From positions 124,001-188,000 of the forward strand of contig NW_020194693.1 of assembly GCF_002865645.1 (NCBI RefSeq): a DNA stretch of 64,000 nt, in the 5' to 3' direction. The stretch's first letter is position 1; each line of letters starts with the position of its first letter. The position numbers were made by a program, and so were the translations under genes. Below are positions 48,411 through 60,071 of the stretch, one piece after another. The notes below the pieces were generated by a model. That model saw only the letters and a program-made list of their open reading frames with translations, ran no database searches and was not told where the DNA came from. This stretch comes from Hyaloscypha bicolor E. Lineage: Eukaryota > Ascomycota > Leotiomycetes > Helotiales > Hyaloscyphaceae.

Positions 48411-51400
48411 TCACTCCTCCTTCCCCTGATGCCAGACATCCCTATCCTTCGCCCTCATCTCCTTCCCCCCCTTAACCCCCAAAGTCTTAACGGGCAGCCG
48501 CTTCTCAATCTTATCCTGCTTGTCCCTCCACACGCGTCCCTTCTCATTCATCTTCTTAATACTCTCAATAAAAGTATTATTCCACGCATTCTTGGCACTC
48601 AGATCCAAACTCTTCGTCAATGCTTTAAATCTCCTCGCCTTCGTCATCTCGTACAATTTATGCGCGCTCTCGAGTTTCTCGACTTCAGATAAAGCGTACT
48701 CGACGTCCCACTTCTCGTGGCCTTCGAGAGATTCCGGGCGCTTGACGTACTTGTTGTTGACCTTGTTGCGGATCACGAGCGTCATGGCGAGGAGGGGATT
48801 TTTCGTGGCCTCGGTGGCTTCCCCGTCTGTGGATTCACTGGCTTTATTGCTTGTCTTCTTGGCTTTATTGCTTGTCTTCTTGGCTTTATTGCTTGTCTTG
48901 GCTTTATTGCCTCTCTTCTTGGCTTGGTGGGCTTTGCGTTTAGCGTATGCTGCTTTTACAGCCTCTTTAATTGTGGAGCCGCTCAACGTTCCTGCTGCTG
49001 TGAGTTTGGCAATGTCGTTATTGATGTTAGGTGGCTCTGGGTCAGCTCTGTTGCTCTCTTCATCGGCAAGAGTTTCTTCTTCGTCGCCAATGATTTTGAG
49101 CCAGTCCGCTTCCTCGAGATCTTGAGCTACGATCTCTTCGGCTAAGGTTTGCTCTTCAACATCCCGTTCCTGTAAACTTTCCGACTCTTCCGTCTCTTGG
49201 AGATCATCTAACAGGTTTTTTTCTGCTGTATCTTGCTCCTCGAGGTCCTGTTCTTCGAGACTTTCATCCGACTCCGCCGCATCATCTGCGAGGGTTTCGT
49301 CAATAATAGTCTGCTCGTCAAGGTCGTTGCCTTCCAGATTCTCATCTCCATCTTCAACTACAGCCCCTTCGCTTTGTTCATCGTGACCCTCGTCTTCCTC
49401 TAGGATTTCCTCGTCTTGCCCCTCTTCCTCTTCAAGAGTTTCCTCGTCGCCGTCTTCCAATTGTTCAATCAGCACCTCATCTTCCTCATCATCTTCCTCA
49501 TTCTCCTCCCCATCTTCAAAAGTAGTCGTAGCCAGCAATTCCTCCGCCTTATACTGCTCTTGCATGACCAACTCATCCAACCCAGACTGCATCTTTGCCT
49601 CCTCCGCATTCTCAATACCAAGCTCATCCTGCTGCATCTCCTCCTCGACCTTTGCCCTCAGTTTCGCCCATTCAGCCTCCTTCTGCTCCTCCGTCAACTT
49701 CGAAGTAGTAACTCCAAGTACCTCCCTCTCAAACTCCTCAATCTTCAGCTTATTCGTCGCCTGAATCCTCTCGACGTCCTTCTCAGCAACCGGCTCAGCG
49801 AAAATGTACATAAACGGCGTCGCGCTATCTCTCGTCTCAAAGTGCAGACGAAGCGACTGCTTTGGGAACTTAGCAGTCGCTCGATCAAGCACACGATTCA
49901 GTAACTCCAAGCTCAGCTTGAACTCGGAATCTCCGATTGCAGTGTTGTCCGTGCCATGCAGCGCGTAGTCCATTTCTGGGAGACTGATGTACTGGAAGCC
50001 GAAAATCCGCTCGGTGTTATGGAAGGCGACGAATATGCCGTCCATACGGCCCATTCTGACCTGGAGCGAATACTTCAGAAAAGCAGAGCGGATCATGTCG
50101 TAGTACTCCCGCTCGAAAGACTCCCATTCACCGTGACGGCCGCGGATCTGGTACCCTCTCCCTTCTTCAAAAGCGGAGGTGTCCATGCGGACAGAGATCA
50201 CGGCTCTGGTTTTGAGATCGAACATACCAGTGCCCGGCAGTCTAGGATCATGAGCATCTAACTGGGATCTCAGTAGAAAGTCTCCCATAGTCGTGTAGTG
50301 AAATGGCTCGGATTCGTTCCGTTGCTCTTCCGAAATCTGGTCCGAGTTTGCCTTCCGATACTTCTCAAAGTCGTCGGTTGACAGAGTGAGAAGTTTCTCC
50401 ATCGATTTGCCGAGCATCATCAGGATGTTGGAGTCGTCGTACTCCTTGTCAGCATCGATGGCATAAGTCCCATCTCTCCAACGTAAGAATACTGCAACTG
50501 GACCACGCTGCAGGGCGGTAAATGTGTTGAACTCAACAGGGAACATTTGTGATAGAATACCAGTGGTGATTGGCCGCCACTGGGACAGCAGAAAATGGAA
50601 ATGCCCTAGCGCAGCTGTCATGCTGGACGTCGATCCGGTATACTTCTTCTCCTCTTCCTTGGCCTTTGAGAGAAGCGTCTTGTCGCGAGAAGAAGTGATA
50701 TACTGCTTCAAAGCGTTGAAGTCAAATTCGCTGACGGGCATAATAGTCTGCAAATAAGGATCGAAATTGAATACTCGAGATCGAGGATCTTGGAGGTGAT
50801 AGACTCCAGGGTTGAACAGGACTCTTTCCAGGCCATAAGCCAAGCTTGGAACCTCGAGTGGCTCCTTGTCAATGGGCACGAGCTGGAGCTCGTTCGCCTT
50901 GATTGTCTCGATTTCATGTTTAGTGGTTCCTCTTGCCGCTGATATGGGGCCGGGCTTCTCGCTCTGTATTGGTGCTTCCGTTGTTGGTCTCACGCGTCCC
51001 CTGACAGGCGCAGCTGAAGGGGCTGCTACGAGTGTCGTACTCTTACGTTTGGCAACAGCAGCCGAGGGGGTTTCCACTGTCGTCAGGTTGAGTAAAGCAT
51101 GAGAGGCTCTGGTGCTAATAGAAGGTCTCAGCAGCTTCCTGAGAACTTGTTTCTCCTCTCGTGACAGTCGCCCAGTCTTAATCAATTTGAACAGTGTCCT
51201 CCTTCTCGTTGATAATCTCCTTTTGAGTAAGTTCTCACTTGGCCCCCCCGGAATATCCTCCGCTTGGGTTGTTGAGGCGTACTCTTGGAACTCTCGAACC
51301 TTCTTCTCAATCTCTGGGTATTTTGCTAAGAAGGCGGGAACTGCAGAAGAATCTGGATTTGTCGGGTCTGTACGCGTCCTAAGACAAAGGACGGTCGTCT

Positions 51401-52166
51401 TCTTATCAGCGTTCCCGACAACACCCTGGGCTTCCTGGTCCCCTGTGGAAGGTTTCTCCTCGCCCTTCTCTGTCATATCCGTGGACTTATGACCGACTAC
51501 GCTTCGAAAACAGGGCCTTGCCTCCCTTACGGCCAACTGTCGAACCAGCGAAGACAACCCCTCAGTTTTTTTTTCATCGCTCTGCTTCTTGGCCTTTGAT
51601 GTCTTGGAAGTGGCCTTCTTGGTCTTCGGCGCCTTGACAGTATCCTTCTTGGCCTCACCAGTCTCAGCAGCTTTCTTCTCCTTTCCCTTCACCATCTGCG
51701 CAAGTTCCAGCCTTCGTGCCACCCTCGATGTTCGAACAGCAGCAGCATTCCCCTTTACCGTCTGCGCAACCCGGTCTCTGCGGCTGAGGACAACTTCTTG
51801 CTCTACAGCCAACGCCAACGACTGTCTCAAGCCTTTCAATGCGCTCTCCGAGTTCGATAGCCTTCGCCCCTTGGGCTTCTTTCCTTTCCCCAGCCTCTGC
51901 CCCTCGGCACTATCTGCAACGGCGGCAGCCTTTCCATCTTCAGCAGCTTCCGTCTTCGGAGTTTCGGCAGGCTCGATGGCCTCGTTGGGGGGTTGGGCAT
52001 CGCTGGAAGTGGAAGTGGAATAGAAGGACAAAACTCGCCGCGCGCGATCAGCTCCACCTGCTTGAAGGGGGCCGGGAGGAGCATGCGTGAGGGCATTGTG
52101 CAGACATGATGAACATATGTAAGCTTTCCTGGCTCTCGAGCTCCTGCGGGATAATGTCGCGAACAT
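48411..52166 (-). CDS. PET127: Pet127-domain mitochondrial RNA-processing/turnover protein, 1,251 aa
   Basis: An intronless 3,756-nt ORF. Pet127 is a mitochondrial membrane-associated protein that acts in 5'-end processing and stability of mitochondrial RNAs. The first 60 residues (MFATLSRRSSRARKAYICSS...) are basic and Ser/Ala-rich, a mitochondrial presequence. The Pet127 domain spans about 440-795: LAYGLERVLFNPGVYHLQDP, FNFDPYLQTIMPVSEFDF, YTGSTSSMTAALGHFHFLL, GPVAVFLRWRDGTYAIDADK, LRSQLDAHDPRLPGTG, FDLKTRAVISVRMD, SFEREYYDMIRSAFLKYS. After it come a long Glu/Asp-rich stretch (about 885-1055) with LEEQDLEEQD-type repeats and three NKAKKTS-type units near 1085-1105, then a basic helical tail. 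At 1,251 residues it is longer than yeast Pet127, mostly because of these low-complexity parts. Confidence 0.9.
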   Translation of the reverse strand: MFATLSRRSSRARKAYICSSCLHNALTHAPPGPLQAGGADRARRVLSFYSTSTSSDAQPPNEAIEPAETPKTEAAEDGKAAAVADSAEGQRLGKGKKPKGRRLSNSESALKGLRQSLALAVEQEVVLSRRDRVAQTVKGNAAAVRTSRVARRLELAQMVKGKEKKAAETGEAKKDTVKAPKTKKATSKTSKAKKQSDEKKTEGLSSLVRQLAVREARPCFRSVVGHKSTDMTEKGEEKPSTGDQEAQGVVGNADKKTTVLCLRTRTDPTNPDSSAVPAFLAKYPEIEKKVREFQEYASTTQAEDIPGGPSENLLKRRLSTRRRTLFKLIKTGRLSREEKQVLRKLLRPSISTRASHALLNLTTVETPSAAVAKRKSTTLVAAPSAAPVRGRVRPTTEAPIQSEKPGPISAARGTTKHEIETIKANELQLVPIDKEPLEVPSLAYGLERVLFNPGVYHLQDPRSRVFNFDPYLQTIMPVSEFDFNALKQYITSSRDKTLLSKAKEEEKKYTGSTSSMTAALGHFHFLLSQWRPITTGILSQMFPVEFNTFTALQRGPVAVFLRWRDGTYAIDADKEYDDSNILMMLGKSMEKLLTLSTDDFEKYRKANSDQISEEQRNESEPFHYTTMGDFLLRSQLDAHDPRLPGTGMFDLKTRAVISVRMDTSAFEEGRGYQIRGRHGEWESFEREYYDMIRSAFLKYSLQVRMGRMDGIFVAFHNTERIFGFQYISLPEMDYALHGTDNTAIGDSEFKLSLELLNRVLDRATAKFPKQSLRLHFETRDSATPFMYIFAEPVAEKDVERIQATNKLKIEEFEREVLGVTTSKLTEEQKEAEWAKLRAKVEEEMQQDELGIENAEEAKMQSGLDELVMQEQYKAEELLATTTFEDGEENEEDDEEDEVLIEQLEDGDEETLEEEEGQDEEILEEDEGHDEQSEGAVVEDGDENLEGNDLDEQTIIDETLADDAAESDESLEEQDLEEQDTAEKNLLDDLQETEESESLQERDVEEQTLAEEIVAQDLEEADWLKIIGDEEETLADEESNRADPEPPNINNDIAKLTAAGTLSGSTIKEAVKAAYAKRKAHQAKKRGNKAKTSNKAKKTSNKAKKTSNKASESTDGEATEATKNPLLAMTLVIRNKVNNKYVKRPESLEGHEKWDVEYALSEVEKLESAHKLYEMTKARRFKALTKSLDLSAKNAWNNTFIESIKKMNEKGRVWRDKQDKIEKRLPVKTLGVKGGKEMRAKDRDVWHQGKEE

Positions 52167-52810
52167 AGGACTTGGCAGGCGTGGAGGCTCGTGGAGTTTC
52201 CGCGTTGCTCTGAAGTCTGAACTTTTTTTTCGCGTGATTGCGAGATTTCGTTTTCAACTCATGATCTTGACAGGGATCCGCAGCTGCCGTGGACAGGGGT
52301 CAAACTCCCCTTACTTTTGACTAGGACTCGAATTACTAGGTTTATTATTATTCTAAACTCTAAGTGATAAAGTGAGAAAATAAGGCTTTCTCTTAAACAA
52401 CTTTCCTTTTACAAATCTTCCAAAAGTTAGCTTGGATTTCTCCCTAGAAACAATATCTCCAGGTTGACGATTCACTTCTTCGGCGTCACCAGATATGGTG
52501 AAGAATTTTGCAAGAGCAGAATCTGGAATCCGCTCAATCTTGGCCAGTCAAATGCGGGGTATTGTTCATTAATTGAGTTGAACTGTGAGAGGAAAGTACA
52601 ATAGTACATCTTAATTATGGAGAAATTTCGGTCTTATTTGAAGAGGGCTCGGACATTCGACTTTAGTCTCACCAGGAAGTAACAACACGGCTCAGTAGCT
52701 TTACCTGAAATAAGTGAGGAAGTGTACAGGAGAAGGTATTCATAACAAGTGGGTGATCTACTAATGCAAAATTTATATCCTTCCTTTGTAAGTACATTAT
52801 ATATCCTCAC
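52167..52810. other. Intergenic between PET127 and kynureninase
   Basis: About 640 bases, AT-richer than the neighbours. PET127 promoter and kynureninase 3' region. No gene seen. Confidence 0.45.
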
Positions 52811-54524
52811 TCAACTCGTCTTCTCGAACTCCCTCGTCCCCTCAGCCTTCACCTCGCCTCCCTTAGCTTTAACAGCAACCTGAACCGCTTCCCTAAACGC
52901 TTCTACAAACTCCCAACAATCCCCAAAACTATTATACAGTGGCGCAGGCGCCACACGAATAACATCCGGTCTCCGCTCATCAACCACCACGCCCTTCTCC
53001 TCTAACTCCTTCATAACTACATCCAGCAAGCCATCTTTTAATTTCAAACTAAGCTGGGCTCCTCTCCCTTCTTTCTCCTTGGGGGTGATAATCTCAAACA
53101 CCTTCTCTTCATAAGCTCCCATATTCAAAAGCAAATTCTCAAGGTAAGCAGTAATCTTCAGAGATTTTTCTCGGAGATGGCCCATTCCCCCAGCTTTCTC
53201 AAAGACTTCAAGCGAAGCTGTCAAACTCGTGATATCCAAAATACTCGGATTCGAAAGCTGGAAGCCTGCCGCGCCGGGGATTGGCACGAAGCGATTATCC
53301 ATCGCGAATCGCGAGCTCTTGTCGCTTCCCCACCAGCCACTTAACCTTTTACCAAACTCCTTCTTCCCATCTCCAGCTTCGGAAGTTGAGACTTTGCTAT
53401 TGTTTTCATGGACGAAGAAACCACCAGCTGCGCCGGGGCCGGAATTTAGGTATTTGTAGCTGCACCAGACTGCCGCGTCGACGTTCCAGTCGTGCAGCTG
53501 GAGAGGCACGTTCCCGACTGCGTGTGCGAGATCCCAAATTATGAAGATGGAGTGGGAGTGCGCGAAGGCGGTTATGGCCGGGATGTCGAGGAACTGGCCG
53601 GTGTAGTATTGGATTCCGGGGAGAAGGATGAGGGCTGTTGTGGAGGCGTGCTCGGTAATGACTGATAGAATTTGGTCCGTTGTGAGCGTGGAGTTGGCGA
53701 GGGATGGTGGTTTTATGGTGACTAGAGATGTAGAAGGGTCTAAGTTATGGTGAAGAATCTGGGACTCTGCTGCGAACTGGAAGCTATTAGATGAAGCTTG
53801 ACGGGTTTGTCTCTGAACATGTGATAAATTTGCCCATGCTCCGTGAAGTTTTACCAGCATTCCTGAAGAGTATATGGCTCTATTTTCAAGCAGCGGTTCA
53901 GAGCTACTTACCCTTGCTTGCTCCCAGTCACTGAACTGGTCTCGATCATCGGCTTCCAAAAGGAAATATGACTCACGTGATCTGATGGGAATGCTTGGTT
54001 CTCGATAATGATCTTATGCCGGCCATTAATATCAGGCTTGTAGAAAGCAGACATAAGAAGATGTAGATTCGCAGTCAATGTTTCCATAACAGCAACCTCG
54101 GACACTTGGGCGCCAACAATGGGGGCAATTGCCTCGGAAGCCCGGATATCTGCATCCAACCACGTTGGCAGAGGAGATTCATTGAGAGGTTTGAAGTGCC
54201 CAAAAACCCCTTGTGAAGCCCAAGTACTAAAGTACTGCTGCATGCGAATCGATGTCAACCTAGGTTGCAAACCCAACGAGTTCCCGCACAGATAGACAGA
54301 AGCATTGAGTGATGACGAGTCACTTGATTCTACAATCCTTCAGCACGAGGAACGTAACATTGGAAGCAGCATTTCTTACCTGCTTCCGGCAAAGATTTAG
54401 CCTTCAATTGAGCTTTGGAGGGGATGAGGAATTCGGGCCTAAGATGGCGAAGAGGGTCTCGGGCATCAAGCGACACTGCATATTCTCTGCTCAGCACGTG
54501 CAGGTTCTGGTCAAGGGATGCCAT
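52811..54524 (-). CDS. BNA5: Kynureninase, 487 aa
   Basis: Three exons on the minus strand (54524-54380, 54329-53977, 53776-52811), 1,464 nt. This pyridoxal-phosphate enzyme cleaves kynurenine or 3-hydroxykynurenine to anthranilate or 3-hydroxyanthranilate plus alanine in tryptophan breakdown and de novo NAD synthesis. Blocks are EYAVSLDARDPLRHLRPEF, LCGNSLGLQP, WLDADIRASEAIAPIVGA, VMETLTANLHLLMSAFYKP, AFPSDHFAAESQI (across the second intron), FIIWDLAHAVGNVPLQLHDW and the PLP lysine in WCSYKYLNSGPGAAGGFFVH, then GWWGSDKSSRF. The second intron is about 200 nt and could hide alternative splice sites, but this join alone restores the family motif. Fungi often carry two paralogues; which one this is cannot be told. 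Confidence 0.92.
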
Positions 54525-56483
54525 GGCTGAAACGTAATGGCAACTTCAGCTAATTTGGTGCGTGTTTGACAGCTGAACGTTATTTTGAGTTTACTAGAGA
54601 GTGGTGAAGTCTCTAACGGATTCGGGTACCGTATTCGGGGCGACGGGAACGGGAGTTTTGGCGGACACGTGAAAGTGGCAACTACCCTTAATAAAAGGGG
54701 CTCGGCATGTGGCTAAGGTTGGGGCCGACCTTATCCCTAGCAACCGTGAACTCTGACTGGGATGTGTCTAATTGAAGAAAATAAAAAAAAGGGGAAAGGA
54801 GAGCTCGGAGTCACAATTGGCATTGAATTCCAAATGGCAAAGTTACTTAACATTAGCCTGGTATAACATGCCAGCAATTACCGTCTCTTGGTAAACTCGT
54901 CTCCCTGACTCAGGAGACTGGCCTGGTTGGCCTTTGCAGCAAGCAAGCATGCAAAGCGGTCTTTTGATGGCGATATCCAGCGGTGTAGATTCTGGAAGAT
55001 TGGACACGTCCCCCGAGGGTTCAGACGCTGGCCCAAGCGGACAGCGGTATTGAAGCAATCGTGGCCTGGACAAATCTCCCCCGTCAGTTGACAGAGTTTG
55101 AGAGGAGGGGAAGGAGGCAGGGAGGGAGGGAGGCGAGGCGAGGCGTGATGGGCCGGTTGGCACGGCGAGGGCGAGAGGTGCATTGAGCTATGTGGTAATA
55201 GCAACTGCAACTCGGTGTCATGAGATGTCGCAAATTGTGATGTATCTGGGACTCTTACGTTTGGCGCTGGCAATAAGCTTCTCCCTCTGGAGTCTGATAT
55301 AGTTTTCATTACCCCCGTGAAATCCTGGAGGAGTCTAGGCGCGGGGTCAGTTTAGTCACGGCCGCCCATCACGGGACTCGTCTTCACCGTGGCTGCCACT
55401 GCCGTCTGCACCATCTGCACCGCCGATGGTGTGGCGGGCAACCCCTGCCCCATCGTGCAGCCCGTAGCCAAGACACGAGGGCACACGAGGTCGCACACCT
55501 GAAATAGACACGAGCGGAATGCGCTAGTCCGGAACAGGAAATTAGCGGGCTCTTTTGGGTGCGGGCTAGGCTTCTTTCTGGTCAAGGCCAGGCCCCCCCC
55601 CCTCGCTCTGCCTTGAATAACCGGCTCTCTGGGGCGGGGCACGAGGGTCGAGGGTCGAGGGCGTCACTCAGGTACGGAAACTTTTTCAGTTGCATCATCG
55701 AGAAATGGACTAACAACCCCATTTGAGAGCATTGCTTTGCATTGCTTAGCATTCGCTCTCGCCTGATATATAAAACCGCCGTCTGCTGTTAAATGGCTCA
55801 TCGTTCCCCTCCTCGCTCATTGCGCAAGTATTCAGAGTTCATCCATTGAAACACCCGTCCCAGCTTTCAGCTTACTGCCCCTCGTCCTGGTCTCCCTCCC
55901 TCCTTTCTTAATCTCCTGTCCTTGTCCCTGACGGCAGCGGAGGCCCTCACGTTCGCCTTGCACGCTACTTGTCACATTCGTTGCGGCTCCCGAGGCATCT
56001 GGAAAGTCAGATCTGCACTTAAAACTTCGGACCATTTCCCCCAGTCGCCTGCTCAGCACGACAAAGATCTTGCGCAACCTCCCCAGCCGCTACCCGGTCA
56101 CACAAATCGTTCGAGCACCTCCAGGCGGATAGCAGTCGCACAGGTACGAACTGTGCTGCCGGTACGTTGCTTTTAACCTTGGCTTCCCCATTCCACAAGC
56201 TTTCTTATCGCTCCTATTAGATTTACCGTAACAAGGGGCTCACCGCTGGCAGTCAAGGGAAACCTGTACCAATCCGCCGACCTCGCAGAGATACCGCCTC
56301 GTACGCGTGCAGCCGTGCGACTCATCGAGACCTCGTCAGGAGTAGGGAGCCAAAAGTACGTGCTTGAGTCCAAGATAAAAGCCGGGCAGTTCGCTCCTGG
56401 GCTCTTCCCCCTCCCCTTCCTCACTCCAGTGTCATTCTTTCTTTTGAGGTCTTAGCAAACTCTCGGGCCAGCATACCAACACA
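54525..56483. other. Divergent intergenic region and long GDH2 leader
   Basis: Nearly 2 kb between kynureninase (-) and glutamate dehydrogenase (+). The first half is low in coding signal. From about 55800 to 56483 the DNA is pyrimidine-rich and probably transcribed leader; a possible leader intron runs from a gtacgt at 56161 to a ctattag ending at 56220. Open frames at 54843-55309 and 55352-55642 lack motifs. Confidence 0.45.
55767..55775 (+). promoter_or_regulatory. TATA box of the glutamate dehydrogenase gene
   Basis: TATATAAAA about 710 bases upstream of the ATG, preceded by GC-rich DNA and followed by C/T-rich sequence. If used, the mRNA leader is long (about 680 nt unspliced). Confidence 0.5.
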
Positions 56484-59400
56484 ATGACGGAAACATTAAC
56501 TCTGAATTCTGCTGACCTTATGGGTCCTACCTTTCAGTTTCCTGACTACGCGGAGAAATTCCCCGAATACTTCGAATCTATTGACGTTCCGTTCCCCGAG
56601 GACATCGACCCCCTCGACGATATGGCGAGCCTCGAAGTCCCTACCTCCCCACTATCCCCCGTCAACAAAATTATCAAGGATGTAGTTGCAACTCCCGACC
56701 GACACCCATCTCCTCAACCGACTCATTTCAGCGTACCATATAAGAATGGCAATGGCAATGGACACCGAGTCCTGCGCTCTGCCACTGTGGGATATATTGC
56801 TCCAGAATTTAAGGGCAAGAAGGCGCAAATGCTCCAGGGTAAGTCACGATTCTTCAGTTGGAATATTATTGCAAGAATGAAGCTGGACTCTACTAGTTGA
56901 GCCCAATCAGTCTCACATTATTTATATCTCTTAATCACCCTTCCTTTTCTCGACTATTCGGTTCCTTTTCTACACTTGCCGCAAGCAATTTAGACGTATG
57001 CTAAATGTTCAAAGTTAAGGGGAAAATTGAGGAAGCTTCTTGGATCCCTGATCCTATGATCGATGAGCAAATAAACTGGTTCTACAATGAGCTCGGAATC
57101 GACGATGTCTACTTTCAACTGGAGAATGTCGATGCCATTGTGAGCCATGTTACTTCCCTCTATGCCGCCAAGATTGCTGCTTTTGCCCGCAAGGACAAGA
57201 GAGATGAAATTAGATTGGACATGGAAGCCGCTGATCACGCAATCTACATCGATACTAGTGAGCCCGGTATCAGCAATATCAGTGGTCCTCGATATGAGCA
57301 CAGACTCGAGAAGAAATACCTCGATGCCTCCACACAGAACTCAAGTTACCGTGTGGAGACTTTCCGGTCGCCAACAAATCTGTCTGGCACTACTGCTTCA
57401 AAGTCAACCATGCGCTGCTATTTCGTTTACCAATGCATGTTTGTTGACCCAAAGGCGGCACCCACCGAGACGCGACTTGAGGTTATTGCAGACCGGATGT
57501 TCCTTGCCAAGGCTACGAAGAATACAAAACAAATCTACCAAGAGATCATCGACTTGGCAGTCTCCAGAAATGGCCCCGTGATTGAGGTATTTGACATTGA
57601 GGGCTCTAAGGAGAAGAGACTCGTCGTTGCGTTCCGTCGTAGGACAGCAGCAGGCATGTTCAGTGCTCTCTCGGACTTGTACCACTACTACGGTGTGACC
57701 AGTTCCAGAAAGTACGTCGAGCAATTCAGCAATGGCATCACTGTCATTTGTCTCTATCTCAAGCCTGCGGCAAACTTAGAATCCAAAAAGTTTCCGCCAC
57801 TCGAGGCCTCTATTCACCAGATCACCAAGGAGATATCGTTACTTTACTGCATTCCTCAGAACAAATTCCAGGCTTTGTTTGCTTCTGGTAGATTAAGTCT
57901 TCAAGAGACTATTTACGGACATTGTCTCTGGGTGTTTGTCCAGCATTTTTTGAACCGTCTTGGTAAGCGAACTTCCCTTCTAATATATCATCAAAACTAA
58001 CAGATCTTTAGGCTCCGACTATGCCTCTTTGGTGTCGGCTTTGGACAAGGACAGTAGCGCCCACGTAGAGATTCTCTCGAATATCAAGCGACGCCTGAGG
58101 ACTGAGACGTTCACTGCTGGCTACATCTTCGAGATCATCGAGTCCCATCCTGAGCTGATTCGTACTCTGTATGCCTCCTTCGCCAACACCCATTTGACCC
58201 TCGGGCCGGGTTATGTCGAAGATTGGGTGCCTCCCGCGCCGTCAGCTGAGGTCCTATCCGATAAAGAGATCGGGGACTTAATCACCAGGACGGTCGATAA
58301 CGAGCACGAGGAGATGGTCATGAACGCATTCCGAATCTTTAACAAAGCCCTTCTCAAGACCAACTTCTATACCCCTACAAAGGTTGCGCTGAGTTTTCGT
58401 CTCGACCCGGCTTTCCTCCCCGAGATTGAGTATCCTCAACCTCTCTATGGAATGTTCTTAGTCATTAGCTCTGAGAGTCGAGGCTTCCATCTTCGTTTCC
58501 GTGATATCGCGAGAGGAGGAATCCGCATTGTCAAGTCCCGGAATAAGGAAGCCTACTCCATTAACGCTCGATCCATGTTCGATGAGAATTATGGTCTTGC
58601 GAACACCCAGCAGCGCAAGAATAAGGATATCCCCGAGGGCGGCTCTAAGGGTGTTATCCTGCTTGATGCCGCGCACCAAAACAAGGGCAGTGTTGCTTTC
58701 GAAAAGTACATCGACAGCATTATGGATCTTCTCCTCCCAGCTGCTTCGCCAGGTATTAAGAACCCGATTGTGGATCTCTACGGCAAGCAAGAGATTCTTT
58801 TCATGGGCCCTGATGAGAACACTGCAGACCTCGTCGATTGGGCAACTGAGCACGCTCGGAAGCGTGGTGCACTTTGGTGGAAGTCCTTCTTCACTGGCAA
58901 ATCTCCAAAGCTTGGTGGTATTCCCCATGACGCTTATGGCATGACTACCCTGTCAGTCCGTGAGTTTGTTAAGGGTATCTACCGGAAGCTTGAGCTGGAC
59001 CCTAGCAAAGTTCGGAAGATGCAGACTGGTGGGCCCGACGGTGACTTGGGAAGCAACGAGATCCTCCTTAGCAATGAGAAATACACCGCGGTTGTTGATG
59101 GCAGCGGTGTGTTAGTGGATCCTAACGGAATTGATCGCAACGAACTCATTCGACTTGCCAAGAAGCGTGTCATGATCTCTCAATTTGACATGACGAAGCT
59201 CTCGGAGGCCGGATACCGTGTGCTTGTCGATGAGAACAACGTCAAGCTGCCATCTGGCGAGCTTATAAACAACGGAACACTTTTCCGCAATACCTTCCAC
59301 CTCCGAGATTCTGGGTTGACTGACTCCTTCGTCCCTTGCGGTGGCCGACCCGAATCTATCGACCTCTCAAGCGTCGGCAAATTGATCAAGAACCACAAAT

Positions 59401-60071
59401 CCACCATCCCATACATAGTTGAAGGCGCAAACCTCTTCATCACCCAAGACGCCAAGCTCCGTCTCGAAGCCGCCGGCTGTATTCTCTTCAAGGACGCCAG
59501 TGCCAATAAAGGCGGCGTCACCTCGTCTTCCCTCGAAGTTCTGGCCTCCTTATCCTTCGACGACGAAGGCTTCGTGCAAAACATGTGTGTTGGCGCCGAC
59601 GGCAACCCGCCGGAATTCTACCAAGCCTACGTCAAAGCCGTCCAAGAGAAGATCAAGGACAACGCTCGCTTGGAATTCGAGGCTATCTGGCGTGAACACG
59701 AATTAACCAAGATCCCGAGATCAACGCTCAGCGACACTCTGAGTGTGGCTATCACCAAGCTAGACGAAGAGCTGCAGGGGACAGATCTGTGGAAGAATGA
59801 GAAGTTGAGAGGATCGGTGTTAGCTGATGCACTGCCGAAATTGTTGCTCGATAAGATTGGCTTGGACTTGATCATTGAGAGAGTCCCCGACAATTACCTC
59901 AGAGCTATCTTTGGTAGTTACCTTGCTTCGAGGTTCGTGTATGAGTTTGGTAGCCAGCCCAGCCAGTTTGCGTTCTTTGACTTGTAAGTTTCCCCCTTCC
60001 CTTCCCTTCCCTTCAAGTACCACGAAACTAACTTAACTAGCATGTCACAACGCATGGCATCCGTCCAGTAA
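56484..60071 (+). CDS. GDH2: NAD-specific glutamate dehydrogenase, large type, 1,101 aa
   Basis: Four exons (56484-56838, 57015-57962, 58012-59983, 60041-60071), 3,306 nt. It is the roughly 115-kDa fungal NAD-GDH that deaminates glutamate to 2-oxoglutarate and ammonium, a catabolic enzyme releasing nitrogen and carbon. The N-terminal half (FYNELGIDDVYFQLENVDAI, AGMFSALSDLYHYYGVTSSR) is the regulatory part. The catalytic half has FLVISSESRGFHLRFRDIAR followed by GGIRIVKSRN, IPEGGSKGVILLD, ILFMGPDENTADLVDWATEH, KMQTGGPDGDLGSNEILLSN (nucleotide fold), DRNELIRLAKKR, IVEGANLFITQDARL-like IVEGANLFITQDAKL, and ASANKGGVTSSSLEVLASLS. Exon 2 begins at the ag at 57013-57014, giving QVKGKIEEASW. The last exon is only 31 nt (FMSQRMASVQ). 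High-expression codon use fits a metabolic gene. Confidence 0.95.

Noticed and set aside
48520..52090. Large plus-strand ORFs (up to 201 codons) opposite PET127
   Set aside because: Low-complexity translations of the antisense of Glu/Asp/Lys-rich codons; no motifs.
54843..55642. Minus-strand ORFs in the kynureninase/GDH2 intergenic region
   Set aside because: Pro/Ser/Arg-rich translations typical of GC-rich non-coding DNA; no splice or family support.
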